NCBI GenBank assembly: GCA_025924715.1
Contig: JAICHV010000008.1
Location: 34,115-98,114 of the forward strand
Origin: Alphaproteobacteria bacterium
GTDB lineage: Bacteria > Pseudomonadota > Alphaproteobacteria > Micropepsales > Micropepsaceae
Direction of reading: 5' to 3'
Length of the DNA: 64,000 nucleotides
Shown: in pieces, positions 1 through 8,039 of the stretch
Layout of the letters: each line of letters begins with the position of its first letter
Position numbering within the stretch: position 1 is the first letter of the stretch
The notes under the pieces: model-generated
What the model was told of the DNA's origin: nothing
Database searches by the model: none
What the model saw: the letters and a program-made list of their open reading frames with translations, nothing else
Made by a program: the position numbers and the translations under genes

Positions 1-510
1 GACCGGCGCGGCGCCAAGCCCCAGACGCCGGGCATAGCCCGCCAAGGCGGCCCGGCGCTCGGCCGTGCTGAAACGGTGCGCGGCCGGATACCAGGACGAA
101 CACATCACGCGGCCATCGGCACCCGTCATGCGGATCGAAACATTTCCCGCATCGAACGCCAATATTTCCGACCGGCCATCCGCATAGACGGTGAAAAGCG
201 TATTTTGGCGCAAGGCGAACATGCCGGCGAGATGACCGGCGCCATCGAAGACCGAGCCGAGCCCGCCACTCAAAAGCGTGAAGCTTGTCTTGGCGATGGT
301 ACCATCCGGAGCGGCGATTTCCCGCACAAGCCCGGTTTTGACAGGATGAAGCGAGAGCACCGAGCCATCCAGGCCGACATTGTTTTCAACCGCGATCGCC
401 GCGAACCCCGTTACCGCGGGCGCGCGGCTCGCGTTTTGTCCCGCGGGCTGGGCATAGGCACTGCCAATCCCTGCCAGCAGAATGGCCAGCGCGGCGCAAT
501 ATGAGCGAAT
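1..510 (-). CDS. Exported protein of unknown function, 3' end outside window, apparent ATT start
   Basis: Open frame of 170 codons on the minus strand that runs off the left edge. It begins with a hydrophobic signal peptide (SYCAALAILLAGIGSAYA, cleavage expected after AYA) and continues as a soluble domain with the segments VENNVGLDGSVLSLHP and LLSGGLGSVFDGAGHLAG. There is no ATG, GTG or TTG between the upstream in-frame TAG and the signal peptide. The only start well placed after a ribosome site (GGAG, 6 nt before) is ATT at 508-510, so either a rare ATT start is used or the start is mutated. No family was recognised. Confidence 0.6.
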   Translation of the reverse strand, partial: MRSYCAALAILLAGIGSAYAQPAGQNASRAPAVTGFAAIAVENNVGLDGSVLSLHPVKTGLVREIAAPDGTIAKTSFTLLSGGLGSVFDGAGHLAGMFALRQNTLFTVYADGRSEILAFDAGNVSIRMTGADGRVMCSSWYPAAHRFSTAERRAALAGYARRLGLGAAPV

Positions 511-665
511 CCCACCCTCCCCGTCCGTTATTTGGATCGACAGGCAAAAAACCTAACACGCCTTTAGCTGAACGGGAGATGAACCTCGGGGGAACTCTCT
601 TCCCCGTCTTGGTTCCCTTCAGGAAACCGAATAGATAGCTGCCAGGAACTTCCGCCCGCGGCCAA

Positions 666-1277
666 ATGCTTTCCATTCCCCTCATTGCTTCGAGTTTCGG
701 CATCATCTTCCTCGCCGAGCTTCCAGATAAGACCGCCCTGGCGGCGCTCATTCTCGCCACCCAGTATAAAGCGCGCCACGTCATCCTCGGCGCGTGGCTC
801 GCCTTTCTGGTGCAGACACTGGTCGCGGTCGCGGCCGGCAGCCTTTTGACGCTCCTGCCCACGGCCTTGATACGCGTCGCGTCCGGGATCGGCTTTCTGG
901 TTTTCGCCTTCCTCGCCTTTCGCAGAAACGCAGCAGAAGACATTCGAGAAGAAGGCAAAGCGGCGCAGAGCTGCACCAACAGGCCCGCCTGGCTTGCCAG
1001 TTTCCTGGTGATTTTCGCAGCGGAATGGGGCGACCTGACGCAGCTCGCCACCGCGGCCTTGGTCGCCCGCAACGGCCATGCCCTGTCCATCGGCATTGGA
1101 GCGGTTCTGGCGCTTTGGGCCGTGACCTTGCTGGCCGCTTATACGGGCGCGCAATTGGGCAAATATCTAAACCCGCAATTGCTGAACCGGGTCAGCGGCG
1201 CAGTGTTTGCGCTGATCGGACTCTACATCATTTACGCAGCCCTTTTCCCGCAGGGCTTGAGTCCAGGGCTGCTTTAA
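666..1277 (+). CDS. UPF0016/GDT1 family membrane transporter, likely manganese/cation exporter
   Basis: 203-residue polytopic membrane protein with the two family signatures, AELPDKTALA near residue 18-27 and AAEWGDLTQLAT near residue 118-129, each on a transmembrane helix. This duplicated E-x-x-D-K/L-T motif defines the UPF0016 (TMEM165/GDT1/MneA) family, whose studied members move Mn2+ or Ca2+ across membranes. About six hydrophobic helices are visible in two halves separated by a hydrophilic loop (residues 80-105). It stands alone between convergent and divergent small genes. Substrate is inferred from the family, not visible here. No strong ribosome site precedes the ATG. Confidence 0.85.
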   Translation: MLSIPLIASSFGIIFLAELPDKTALAALILATQYKARHVILGAWLAFLVQTLVAVAAGSLLTLLPTALIRVASGIGFLVFAFLAFRRNAAEDIREEGKAAQSCTNRPAWLASFLVIFAAEWGDLTQLATAALVARNGHALSIGIGAVLALWAVTLLAAYTGAQLGKYLNPQLLNRVSGAVFALIGLYIIYAALFPQGLSPGLL

Positions 1278-1283
1278 AAAGAT

Positions 1284-1619
1284 TCAGCCCGCAGGGTCCA
1301 TCGTGCCCGGATACCAGGGCCAGAGCGCATAAACATTGCGCGCCGGGAGGACCGTTCTCCAACCACCATTGTAACCGGGGCCGATGTCCTCGAAGGAAAT
1401 GGCAACGGTTTGACGTTCCCCATTGGGCCGGACCAGTGCGGCCGGCGTACCGCCCGACATCCCATATCCGACGATGGTGCCAATCGGGAAGCCGTCAAAA
1501 TCGTAGACCGGTTGCCCGATAGAATGTTGAACCAGCGCCGCTTCACTCGGCATGGAGGCCAAGGCAGGACCCGCCACGAGTCCAGCCAGACCTGCCGCAA
1601 ACAACAGTGTTTTTCGCAT
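1284..1619 (-). CDS. Small exported protein, PRC-barrel-like, stress-type promoter
   Basis: 111-residue protein with a clear signal peptide (MRKTLLFAAGLAGLVAGPALA). The mature part contains GQPVYDFDGFPIGTIVGYGM followed by a short beta-rich stretch ending near ISFEDIGPG, which resembles a PRC-barrel-type fold (weak call). The start at 1619 is chosen because AAAGGAGG lies 5 nt upstream; a longer frame exists but has no such site. A perfect GGAAC-N16-CGTT promoter lies just upstream (1648-1672). It is the first of three short exported-protein genes, each with a similar promoter, which suggests a role in the envelope during general stress. Confidence 0.75.
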   Translation of the reverse strand: MRKTLLFAAGLAGLVAGPALASMPSEAALVQHSIGQPVYDFDGFPIGTIVGYGMSGGTPAALVRPNGERQTVAISFEDIGPGYNGGWRTVLPARNVYALWPWYPGTMDPAG

Positions 1620-1647
1620 GGCTGCCTCCTTTGGACGACAAGGATTC

Positions 1648-1672
1648 AACGTTTGCGGTTAGCGCCTGTTCC
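1648..1672 (-). promoter_or_regulatory. Sigma-EcfG-like promoter, perfect consensus
   Basis: On the minus strand GGAAC and CGTT are separated by exactly 16 bp, the consensus of the alphaproteobacterial general stress sigma factor EcfG. The predicted start of transcription falls about 20 nt before the ribosome site of the gene at 1284-1619, the expected geometry. Confidence 0.65.
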
Positions 1673-1745
1673 TGCCGGAGGCTGTGGTTTGCGTGGCAGG
1701 CGCGGACACGCATGTCCGCGGCCCGCCAGCGCCATACGGTTCCCG

Positions 1746-2003
1746 CTACGAGCGCGGATCGAGATCCAACAATTTGGTATATCCCAGCCGGTCGACGCGC
1801 GGCATGGTGTTCGTCATCTCTGCATAGGCTCGCTGCTGGATGGCGATGCTGGTGGCATTGTTATCGCCGCCATAGGGTCCGTTCAGCACCGTCGTCTGCG
1901 TCACGGTATTCATCACGCCCATATTGCCCATGGTTCCATTTTCGGCATAGGCCGTGGTGGTCGCGGCGATCAAGGCGGCTGTGGCAAAGGGGATCAATCT
2001 CAT
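1746..2003 (-). CDS. Small exported protein of unknown function
   Basis: 85 residues starting MRLIPFATAALIAATTTAYA, a typical signal peptide, then a hydrophilic mature part rich in Asn, Thr and Met (ENGTMGNMGVMNTVTQTT) ending DLDPRS. The start at 2003 is supported by GGAGG five bases upstream. No family recognised. An EcfG-like promoter lies at 2033-2057, so it is likely co-regulated with its two neighbours rather than in one operon with them. Confidence 0.65.
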   Translation of the reverse strand: MRLIPFATAALIAATTTAYAENGTMGNMGVMNTVTQTTVLNGPYGGDNNATSIAIQQRAYAEMTNTMPRVDRLGYTKLLDLDPRS

Positions 2004-2032
2004 TTTGTCCTCCATCGATGCTCCCATCAGAA

Positions 2033-2057
2033 AACAGCCGCAGATTTGGATCGTTCC
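2033..2057 (-). promoter_or_regulatory. Sigma-EcfG-like promoter (GGAAC-N16-TGTT)
   Basis: Minus-strand GGAAC, 16 bp spacer, then TGTT, one base off the EcfG consensus CGTT. It sits about 30 nt before the start codon of the gene at 1746-2003. Confidence 0.5.
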
Positions 2058-2074
2058 TTCGAGCGAAGGCGGCT

Positions 2075-2479
2075 CTACATGCCCCTGTAGCCGGGCTGGG
2101 CCGCTTTTTGCTGGGGCGCTTTGGAAGCAGCGCGGGCCGTTTTGGCCGATGCCTGTTTGGCTTTGTGTGTCAAAGGCAAAGACGCGGGGCGAGGCAAGAG
2201 GTCCGGCGAGGCCGCAGCCACCTGATTTTGTTCTTCGATAATATTCGCCTCGCGCATCTTTTCGCGCTGCGCGGCCGGAAGCGAGTCGACGGTTCCGGCC
2301 ACCACGCCATTGTGAATGGGGGCCAAGGCGGGTGTCGGCGGGATGGGGACCTTGGGCGGGGCCTGCACGTTCACCCCGGTCACCGCCTCATTATCGTTGT
2401 TCTGCGCCGGCGTCTGGGCCGGAGCATAGGTCCCCGAAAGCAGGAAAGCCGCAACGGCGCAGGCCAGAGCATTTCGCAT
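2075..2479 (-). CDS. Exported Pro/Ala/Lys-rich protein of unknown function
   Basis: 134 residues with a signal peptide (MRNALACAVAAFLLSGTYAPAQ) followed by a low-complexity, Pro-rich segment (VQAPPKVPIPPTPALAP), a short helical region (LPAAQREKMREANIIEEQNQ) and a Lys/Ala-rich basic tail. GGAGGG lies four bases before the ATG. The composition suggests a disordered periplasmic or cell-wall-associated protein; function unknown. Its likely promoter is the EcfG-like site at 2505-2530. Confidence 0.65.
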   Translation of the reverse strand: MRNALACAVAAFLLSGTYAPAQTPAQNNDNEAVTGVNVQAPPKVPIPPTPALAPIHNGVVAGTVDSLPAAQREKMREANIIEEQNQVAAASPDLLPRPASLPLTHKAKQASAKTARAASKAPQQKAAQPGYRGM

Positions 2480-2504
2480 AGAACCCTCCGTCAGGCCCCC
2501 ATTT

Positions 2505-2530
2505 AACGCCCGGCGGCATATAAAGGTTCA
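2505..2530 (-). promoter_or_regulatory. Probable sigma-EcfG-like promoter (TGAAC-N17-CGTT)
   Basis: Minus-strand TGAAC and CGTT with 17 bp between them. One mismatch in the -35 box and the longer allowed spacer make it weaker than the site at 1648-1672, but its position before the third exported-protein gene fits the pattern. Confidence 0.4.
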
Positions 2531-2702
2531 GGCCCAGGTTCCCCTCGGCAGTGTTGGGGCAGGATGACCCTTTTGCAGGGACAGGCGGTGCTCAGCGCGG
2601 GTGGCGCGTAGCACGACACCCGCTACGAACACATTTGCAGACCAGTCTTCTTTTGAAGTTTGAGGGCATCGTCAATTGTAGAGGCTATCTTGCCGTTCCG
2701 TA

Positions 2703-3112
2703 TTAAAAAATACGTCTTCTTATAACATCGTAACCGCCGAACAAATTCTTGGTCGCGTAGGTGACGCAAACCCCATAGCCGTAATCAACATGACCAAATG
2801 CTTCGAAGAATGCCTTTGTCGGCACGGGTATAGGATCATATTTTGCCGAAGCGGAATCTTTGAGATGGTCTCCCATGTAAGCCATGATGATTTCGTTGTA
2901 GTTGCTGGGGAACGTCCCAAAGTCAGCATGCAGGATATCGACTTTCTGGACGTCGGTGTGGGCGCGTCCTGCACAACCGGCAACAGCTTCTGCCAATACT
3001 GAGCGCGATCAAAATACCCGGTCTCTTTGTAAAAATGGCCAAAGCTTCTCCGGGTTGGATGCGCTGCTGGTTTATCGCAGCTTCGAGACCACCAGCTTTC
3101 GCAAGCTGTAAA
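2703..3112 (-). pseudogene. Decayed gene, frameshifted remnant of unknown family
   Basis: Three overlapping minus-strand frames each look like real protein over part of the stretch: LAKAGGLEAAINQQRIQPG, then FYKETGYFDRAQYWQKLLPV, then FPSNYNEIIMAYMGDHL continuing to VDYGYGVCVTYATKNLFGGY. Read in series they would form one C-terminal domain broken by two frameshifts. The last piece is an open frame of 97 codons with a TTG start. No family recognised; the upstream part is not found. The flanks 2480-2702 and 3113-3245 show no gene. Confidence 0.4.
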
Positions 3113-3245
3113 ATCTTCTTACACGTTTTCCGTCTCGGAATTTTCCGGATTGAGCCGGGTACGGCCCATTCCCTGGCTTTTTAAATTCAGCGGCAAGGCA
3201 CAAAAGTTGCATCCGCTTCCACGGCAACCATAAAGGGATGGGGCG

Positions 3246-4445
3246 GTGTCGAGACCGATCTGCGTACTTTTTACGCATTACGGCGACGATTGGATACGAG
3301 GCAGCGAAAGGGTTCTGCTTGACCTTTTAGGCGCCTTGGACAGGGATAAAATCTGTCCGATTGTTTGGTGTAATGGCGCTGAGATGTACGATGCAGCGCG
3401 GGCGGCGGGTTGCACAGCCTATCGTGACGACTTTCGACACATCCTCGATTACAGTTCGCCCAGACCGGATTTTTGGCATTATCTAGGCCTCATCAGGAAA
3501 GCCCGTGCGCTCTGCAAGAGGCATGATGTTCAGGTTTTACACTCTAACAGCCTCGCACCTACGCAATGGCTAGCACCGGCAAGTATTCAATCCCGGCTTC
3601 CCCTGGTGACGCATTTGCATGCCAGCTATTTGCGCCGCAGCCGCTATGTCCTTGGCCTTCACGCCGCAACGCTGATTGTGGGCTGCTCAGATGCTGTGAT
3701 CTCGGGCGCCCTGGCTGATGGTGTCGCGCCCAGTCGCGTGCGAGTGATTCCGAACGGGCTGGACTTTTCGCGGCTGAATGAGGCCGCCACGGACCTAAGG
3801 GCAACACTGCGCATTCCCGTGGAAAGCCAGGTGATTGCCTCTGTGGGCTCCCTGAAGCAGCTCAAAGGACACGACATCGTTATAAACGCCTTTCGTTCCT
3901 TGCCCGGGGAGCCACACCTTATCCTTGCGGGAAGCGGCGAGGAAGAACGCAACCTGCGCCAACAGGCTGAGGTGTTGGGCATTGCCAAGCGCGTGCACTT
4001 CATCGGTGAAACGAAAAATACAGGCAGCGTTTACCGCGCGGCCGACATTTTTGCGCTGGGAACACGAAATGAAGCCTTTGGATTGGTCTTGGCAGAGGCC
4101 GGGTATTTCGGCCTTCCTTCGGTTTCGACCAAAGTCGGCGGCATCCCTCACGTCGTCCTGAACGGTCACACCGGCTTGTTGGTGACATCCAACGACACAA
4201 CCCAGTTTCAAGTTGCTCTCGCAACCCTGGCGGCCGATCCGGCCCTTCGCCGCCGAATGGGCGCGGCGGCAACGCGCCACGTCGAACAACACTTCAGCGC
4301 CCCTCGGATGGCGCGCGAGTTTGAAGGGATATATGCGCAGTTGGCCGAAACGCCGCGCCACCGCCTTGGCTGGCGGCAAGCGGTGCGCAACGTCGCGCGT
4401 CCCTATTCGAAGTTAGCACCCTTCGTTGAAAGGGTTGCGAGATGA
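3246..4445 (+). CDS. Glycosyltransferase family 4 (GT-B fold)
   Basis: 399 residues with the two-domain GT-B layout of GT4 enzymes. The N-terminal acceptor domain opens RPICVLFTHYGDDWIRGSER; the C-terminal donor domain starts near VIASVGSLKQLKGHDIVINAF and includes LILAGSGEEERNL, VHFIGETKNTGSVYRAADIF and the family E-x7-E motif NEAFGLVLAEAGYFGLPSV (residues about 278-296), which binds the nucleotide-sugar. It probably transfers a hexose to a surface polysaccharide or lipid. It stands alone, not in a polysaccharide cluster, so acceptor and pathway cannot be assigned. Confidence 0.85.
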   Translation: MSRPICVLFTHYGDDWIRGSERVLLDLLGALDRDKICPIVWCNGAEMYDAARAAGCTAYRDDFRHILDYSSPRPDFWHYLGLIRKARALCKRHDVQVLHSNSLAPTQWLAPASIQSRLPLVTHLHASYLRRSRYVLGLHAATLIVGCSDAVISGALADGVAPSRVRVIPNGLDFSRLNEAATDLRATLRIPVESQVIASVGSLKQLKGHDIVINAFRSLPGEPHLILAGSGEEERNLRQQAEVLGIAKRVHFIGETKNTGSVYRAADIFALGTRNEAFGLVLAEAGYFGLPSVSTKVGGIPHVVLNGHTGLLVTSNDTTQFQVALATLAADPALRRRMGAAATRHVEQHFSAPRMAREFEGIYAQLAETPRHRLGWRQAVRNVARPYSKLAPFVERVAR

Positions 4446-4634
4446 CATGGTCCGGAATTTGGACAGACCATGGTTTTGTAAAGGATAAGAGGGAACCAAA
4501 GGTCCTTCTTTGGTCCATAGCCGGTTTGGTTTGGGTGCTGGCCTTGGGCTGCCTGATTTGGGATAGCGTCTTGTAGGAACATCGGCTGTCGCCGATTTGT
4601 CGAACCGTAGGTTCTTTCCTCAGCCGTGACCGCC

Positions 4635-4665
4635 AAAAAAAAGGGGCCACAAAGGGCCCCTTTTT
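4635..4665 (-). terminator. Duplicate rho-independent terminator (left copy)
   Basis: A-tract, GGGGCC, six-base loop, GGCCCC, T-tract. It can work in either direction: for the tRNA-Ser side on the minus strand and for the glycosyltransferase side on the plus strand. Confidence 0.6.
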
Positions 4666-4817
4666 CTGGCGGACAGGGTGGGATTGCGGCGAATATGCGC
4701 AGACGCATATTCAACGTCCTCGGCTGCGCCTCGGATCGCTCGGCTAACGCCTCGCGCCCAAAATCGGCTGTCGCCGATTTTGTCGAACAGTGGGTTCTTT
4801 CCTCAGCCGTGACCGCC

Positions 4818-4849
4818 AAAAAAAAGGGGCCGCAAAGGGCCCCTTTTTT
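4818..4849 (-). terminator. Rho-independent terminator of tRNA-Ser
   Basis: Directly after the CCA end of tRNA-Ser on the minus strand: six-base GGGGCC/GGCCCC stem, short loop, and eight T residues. Confidence 0.75.
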
Positions 4850-4850
4850 C

Positions 4851-4940
4851 TGGCGGACAGGGTGGGATTCGAACCCACGGAGCCCTTGCAGGCTCGCCGC
4901 ATTTCGAGTGCGGTGCCATCGACCACTCGACCACCTGTCC
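4851..4940 (-). tRNA. tRNA-Ser (anticodon CGA)
   Basis: 90-nt class II tRNA. The acceptor stem GGACAGG pairs with CCTGTCC, followed by discriminator G and an encoded CCA. The anticodon loop is CTCGAAA within the stem pair GCA/TGC, and the T-arm reads GTGGGTTCGAATCCCAC. A long variable arm is present as expected for serine tRNA. Reads UCG codons. Confidence 0.95.
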
Positions 4941-5025
4941 GCCGGCGGTGATAAGGGAGCGGCGCGGCCAAGGCAAGGTGTTTCACCCGTGTGTGCGAGG
5001 GCCGGATTTGCGGTAAAACCGCTTC

Positions 5026-6006
5026 ATGGCCCAGACCCGGCTTGCTGCGAAAAACCTGTTGGCGCTGCTCTTGTGCTTGGCTTCGGCCGGCGCCGTTTTG
5101 GATCTCGCACCCGCCTTGGCCCAAGCCGCGCCGGACTGGGCCGCGGTCGAAACCGTCGAGGTCCAGGCGCCGCCCGGCCCCGCGCTATGGCATGTGACGC
5201 GCGGCGAGTCCGAAGTCTGGATCCTGGCCACGGTCGGGCCGATGCCCACCGGCCTCACTTGGAATCGCTCCCTGCTCAACGAACTCATCGACGGCGCCCA
5301 CGCCGTGCTGATGCCGCCGCGCGCATCGATCGGCCTATTCGAAGGGGCGTGGCTGCTGCTGACCAATGGCTCCAAGCTCAGCCTGCCGCGCGGCCAGAGC
5401 CTGGAAGCGACCCTGCCGGGGAATTTGCGCGACCATCTCGTGGCGGTGCGCAGCGCACTGGGCCGTGACGAGGCGCGCTATCGCACCGACAGTCCGGCCC
5501 GCGCCGCCTGGCGGCTGCAATCCGATTTCCAGGACAAGACCAAGCTGTCCGGCGCCGAGCCGCGCCGCATCGTGACGCAGATTGCCCGCGCCAAGCATGT
5601 GCCGCTCACCCCCATCGCCCAATACGATGTCGTCGACGCGATCAAGGACGTGCTCAATCTCAGTCCGGCGCAGCAACAGGCCTGCCTGGCAGAGGAATTG
5701 GAGGACATCGATCGGCTGGCGGCGCATGGCGCGGCGGCGGCGCAGGCCTGGGCGGTGGGCGATCTCAAGACGATGAAGGAAAATTACGCCGACTCGCGGC
5801 TGCTGGACTGCGTCATCGCCGCCGCCAATTCCGTCGCCGACATCAATGAGCGCAGCGTCGCCGATACCACCGCCGCCATCGACAAGGCATTGGGGCAGAA
5901 AGGCAAGACCGTGGTGATGGTGGGCCTGGGACCCTTACTGCGCCGAAACGGCATCCTGCAGCGTCTGGCCGCCCAGGGCGCCGCCATCGAAGGGCCGGCG
6001 GATTAG
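5026..6006 (+). CDS. TraB/GumN family protein
   Basis: 326 residues with an N-terminal signal peptide (residues about 1-34, ending APALAQA). The mature start GPALWHVTRGESEVWILATV is the characteristic first strand pair of the TraB/GumN family (an erythromycin esterase-like, possibly metal-dependent fold); conserved glutamates and the C-terminal KTVVMVGLGPLLRRNGILQRL element match the family. The usual GxxH element at the first strand is here TVGPMP, so a key histidine may be missing. Role unknown; family members are exported or periplasmic. Confidence 0.75.
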   Translation: MAQTRLAAKNLLALLLCLASAGAVLDLAPALAQAAPDWAAVETVEVQAPPGPALWHVTRGESEVWILATVGPMPTGLTWNRSLLNELIDGAHAVLMPPRASIGLFEGAWLLLTNGSKLSLPRGQSLEATLPGNLRDHLVAVRSALGRDEARYRTDSPARAAWRLQSDFQDKTKLSGAEPRRIVTQIARAKHVPLTPIAQYDVVDAIKDVLNLSPAQQQACLAEELEDIDRLAAHGAAAAQAWAVGDLKTMKENYADSRLLDCVIAAANSVADINERSVADTTAAIDKALGQKGKTVVMVGLGPLLRRNGILQRLAAQGAAIEGPAD

Positions 6007-6010
6007 GCCT

Positions 6011-6319
6011 TCAGTAATAGCGCGGGATCGGCCCGTTATGCGGCGTCATGCTGTCCGAAAGATCGAACATCACCTCATCGATATAGCACCAGCCCCAACC
6101 TTCCGGCGGGTCATAGCCTTCGATGATCGGGTGCTTGCTGCGATGATAATGTTTGGTGGCGTGCTTGTTCTTGGATTGATCGCAGCAGCCGACATGGCCG
6201 CAGGTGCGGCACAGGCGCAAGTGAAACCAGGCATCGCCCAGCTTCAGGCACTCCTCGCAGCCCAGCGCGCTGGGCGTGACGGTGCGGATCGTATCCAGAT
6301 GCGAACAACGGCTAGCCAT
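6011..6319 (-). CDS. UBP-type zinc finger protein
   Basis: 102 residues consisting of little more than a ZnF-UBP domain: SRCSHLDTI, then CEECLKLGDAWFHLRLC, CGHVGCCDQSKNKHATKHYH and WCYIDE, supplying the Cys/His zinc ligands. In eukaryotes the domain binds ubiquitin C-termini; in bacteria it is found alone or fused to oxidoreductases and its ligand is unknown. It lies 15 nt downstream of the FAD oxidoreductase gene on the same strand, so the two are very probably cotranscribed and may work together. Confidence 0.85.
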   Translation of the reverse strand: MASRCSHLDTIRTVTPSALGCEECLKLGDAWFHLRLCRTCGHVGCCDQSKNKHATKHYHRSKHPIIEGYDPPEGWGWCYIDEVMFDLSDSMTPHNGPIPRYY

Positions 6320-6334
6320 GCGTCCCTCCCATCG

Positions 6335-7993
6335 TCAACCACCGATTTGCGCCGCGCGGTCCTGCGCCAGAAAGGCATGCAGCGCCGCCACCACTTGCGC
6401 GCCCTCGCCGACCGCGGCGGCGACGCGCTTGACCGAGCCGGCGCGCGCATCGCCGATGGCGAAAACCCCGTCCCGGCTGGTGGCCAGGGCATGGCGGCCA
6501 TCCCCGCCGGTCACGACAAAGCCTTTGTCGTCCAGGGCGATGCCGCAGGCCGACATCCAGTCGGTGTTGGGCTCGGCGCCGATAAACAGGAAGAGATGCG
6601 CGATGGGTTTGCGCTGCTCGGCCCCGCTGTCGCGGTTGCGCCAGGTCACCGTACTCAGCACGCCGTCCTTGCCCTCGAGCCCGCAAATCTCGGTGCGGGT
6701 GATGATCTCGACATTGGCGAGCGATTTGATCCGTTCCACCAGATATTGCGACATGGTGGCTTCCAGTCCCGCCCCGCGCACGATCAGCCAGACTTTTTTG
6801 ACCTGGCTGGCCAAATAGACCACGGCCTGACCGGCGGAATTGCCCGCCCCCACCAGCGCCACCTCCTGGCCGGCGCATAATTTGGCTTCCAGCGGCGAGG
6901 CCCAATAATGCACCGAGCCGGATTCGAATTCGGACAGATTGGCGATGGGCAGGCGCCGGTAGCGGGCGCCGCTGGCGATCACCACACTGGCGGCGCGCAC
7001 CGCTTCACCATTGCCCAGCGCGAGGCGGAAGCGCGCGCCCTGGCCATCGCCATCAAGCTGCGCCGCCTCATCGGGGATGGCGAATTCGGCGCCGAATTTC
7101 TGCGCCTGGTTATAGGCCCGGGCCATCAACGCGATGCCCGAAATGCCGGTGGGAAAACCCAGATAATTCTCGATCCGGGCCGAGGCGCCGGCCTGGCCGC
7201 CAAAGCTGCGGCAATCCAGGACAAAGGTGGCAAGGCCTTCCGAAGCGGCATAAACCGCCGCCGCCAGGCCCGCCGGTCCGGCACCGACAATCACGGTGTC
7301 GTAGACGCGCGTGGGATCGATGCTGCGGACCAGGCCGATGCAGCGGGCCAATTCGCCCTCGCTGGGATTGCGCAGCAATTGCCCGCCCGGACACAGCACG
7401 ATGGGAAGTTCTTCGGGGCGGATGTGAAATCGCGCCGTCAGCACGCCGGCGCAACTGTCGCTGGCGGAATCCAAAAAGCGGTGGGGATGGCCGTTCCGGG
7501 CCAGAAAATTTTCCAGCCGCAACACATCGCCATTGCCGGCAGGTCCAATCACGATGGGCCCGCTCATCCCCGCTTCCAAAAGCCCGACTCGGCGCAGGAT
7601 CAGGGCGCGCATCAACCGCTCGCCCAATTCGGCTTCCTGCACCAGTAGATCGCGCAGTGCCCGCGGCGGCACCACGATCGCCTCCAGATCGGTCAGGGCG
7701 ACGGCGTCGACCAGAGCGGGACGGTCCGACAATTGCGCCAGCTCGCCCAGGAAATTGCCGGGACCATGCTCGATGATCACCTCGCGGCCCAAGACGCTGC
7801 TCTGGCTCACTTCCAGCCGGCCGGACAACACGAAGACCAGGCCGGGGGATTTTTCGCCCGCCTTCACCACCATGCTGCCGGCGGGAAAATGCCGGATTTC
7901 GCCAAAACGTTTCAGCCGCGCTTCATCGGCGGCGCCCAGGGTGGGAAACATTTGCGCGCGGCGCGCGTCGATGGTCGGGGAGTTGATGGCCAT
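6335..7993 (-). CDS. Cyclic nucleotide-binding domain fused to thioredoxin reductase-like FAD oxidoreductase
   Basis: 552 residues. Residues about 20-130 form a cNMP-binding beta-roll (GEIRHFPAGSMVVKAGEKSP, then GPGNFLGELAQLSDRP). Residues 145-225 look like a degenerate thioredoxin-like linker. Residues 232-545 are a two-dinucleotide-domain reductase with VIVGAGPAGLAAAVYAA (FAD) at 234-250, VALVGAGNSAGQAVVYLA (NADPH) and the FAD motif FAIGDARAGSVKR. The redox CxxC expected before the NADPH domain is absent (YWASPLEAKLC), so it should not reduce thioredoxin by the usual route. Electron acceptor unknown. Cotranscribed with the zinc-finger gene downstream. Confidence 0.85.
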   Translation of the reverse strand: MAINSPTIDARRAQMFPTLGAADEARLKRFGEIRHFPAGSMVVKAGEKSPGLVFVLSGRLEVSQSSVLGREVIIEHGPGNFLGELAQLSDRPALVDAVALTDLEAIVVPPRALRDLLVQEAELGERLMRALILRRVGLLEAGMSGPIVIGPAGNGDVLRLENFLARNGHPHRFLDSASDSCAGVLTARFHIRPEELPIVLCPGGQLLRNPSEGELARCIGLVRSIDPTRVYDTVIVGAGPAGLAAAVYAASEGLATFVLDCRSFGGQAGASARIENYLGFPTGISGIALMARAYNQAQKFGAEFAIPDEAAQLDGDGQGARFRLALGNGEAVRAASVVIASGARYRRLPIANLSEFESGSVHYWASPLEAKLCAGQEVALVGAGNSAGQAVVYLASQVKKVWLIVRGAGLEATMSQYLVERIKSLANVEIITRTEICGLEGKDGVLSTVTWRNRDSGAEQRKPIAHLFLFIGAEPNTDWMSACGIALDDKGFVVTGGDGRHALATSRDGVFAIGDARAGSVKRVAAAVGEGAQVVAALHAFLAQDRAAQIGG

Positions 7994-8039
7994 GACCGCA
8001 TTCTAGCGCGTCAGGCGCGTCCAGGGAAAGATAACGCGA

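Larger units (their letters stand above)
4581..4869. repeat. Direct repeat of about 105 bp containing the tRNA-Ser 3' end and its terminator
   Basis: 4581-4685 and 4763-4869 are nearly identical: both run from ATCGGCTGTCGCCGATT through the GC hairpin with T-tract and into GGCGGACAGGGTGGGATT, the last part being the 3' end of tRNA-Ser. The right copy belongs to the intact tRNA; the left copy is a fragment. The spacer (4686-4762) is only 77 bp. The stretch 4446-4580 carries no gene. Such a 3'-end duplicate is what a past integration and loss at a tRNA, or a local tandem duplication, would leave. Confidence 0.8.

Noticed and set aside
76..504. Plus-strand frame of 142 codons at the left edge
   Set aside because: Antisense to an open frame with a signal peptide and protein-like composition.
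4626..5468. Plus-strand frame of 280 codons across tRNA-Ser
   Set aside because: It covers the terminator, the tRNA and part of the TraB/GumN gene in the wrong frame.
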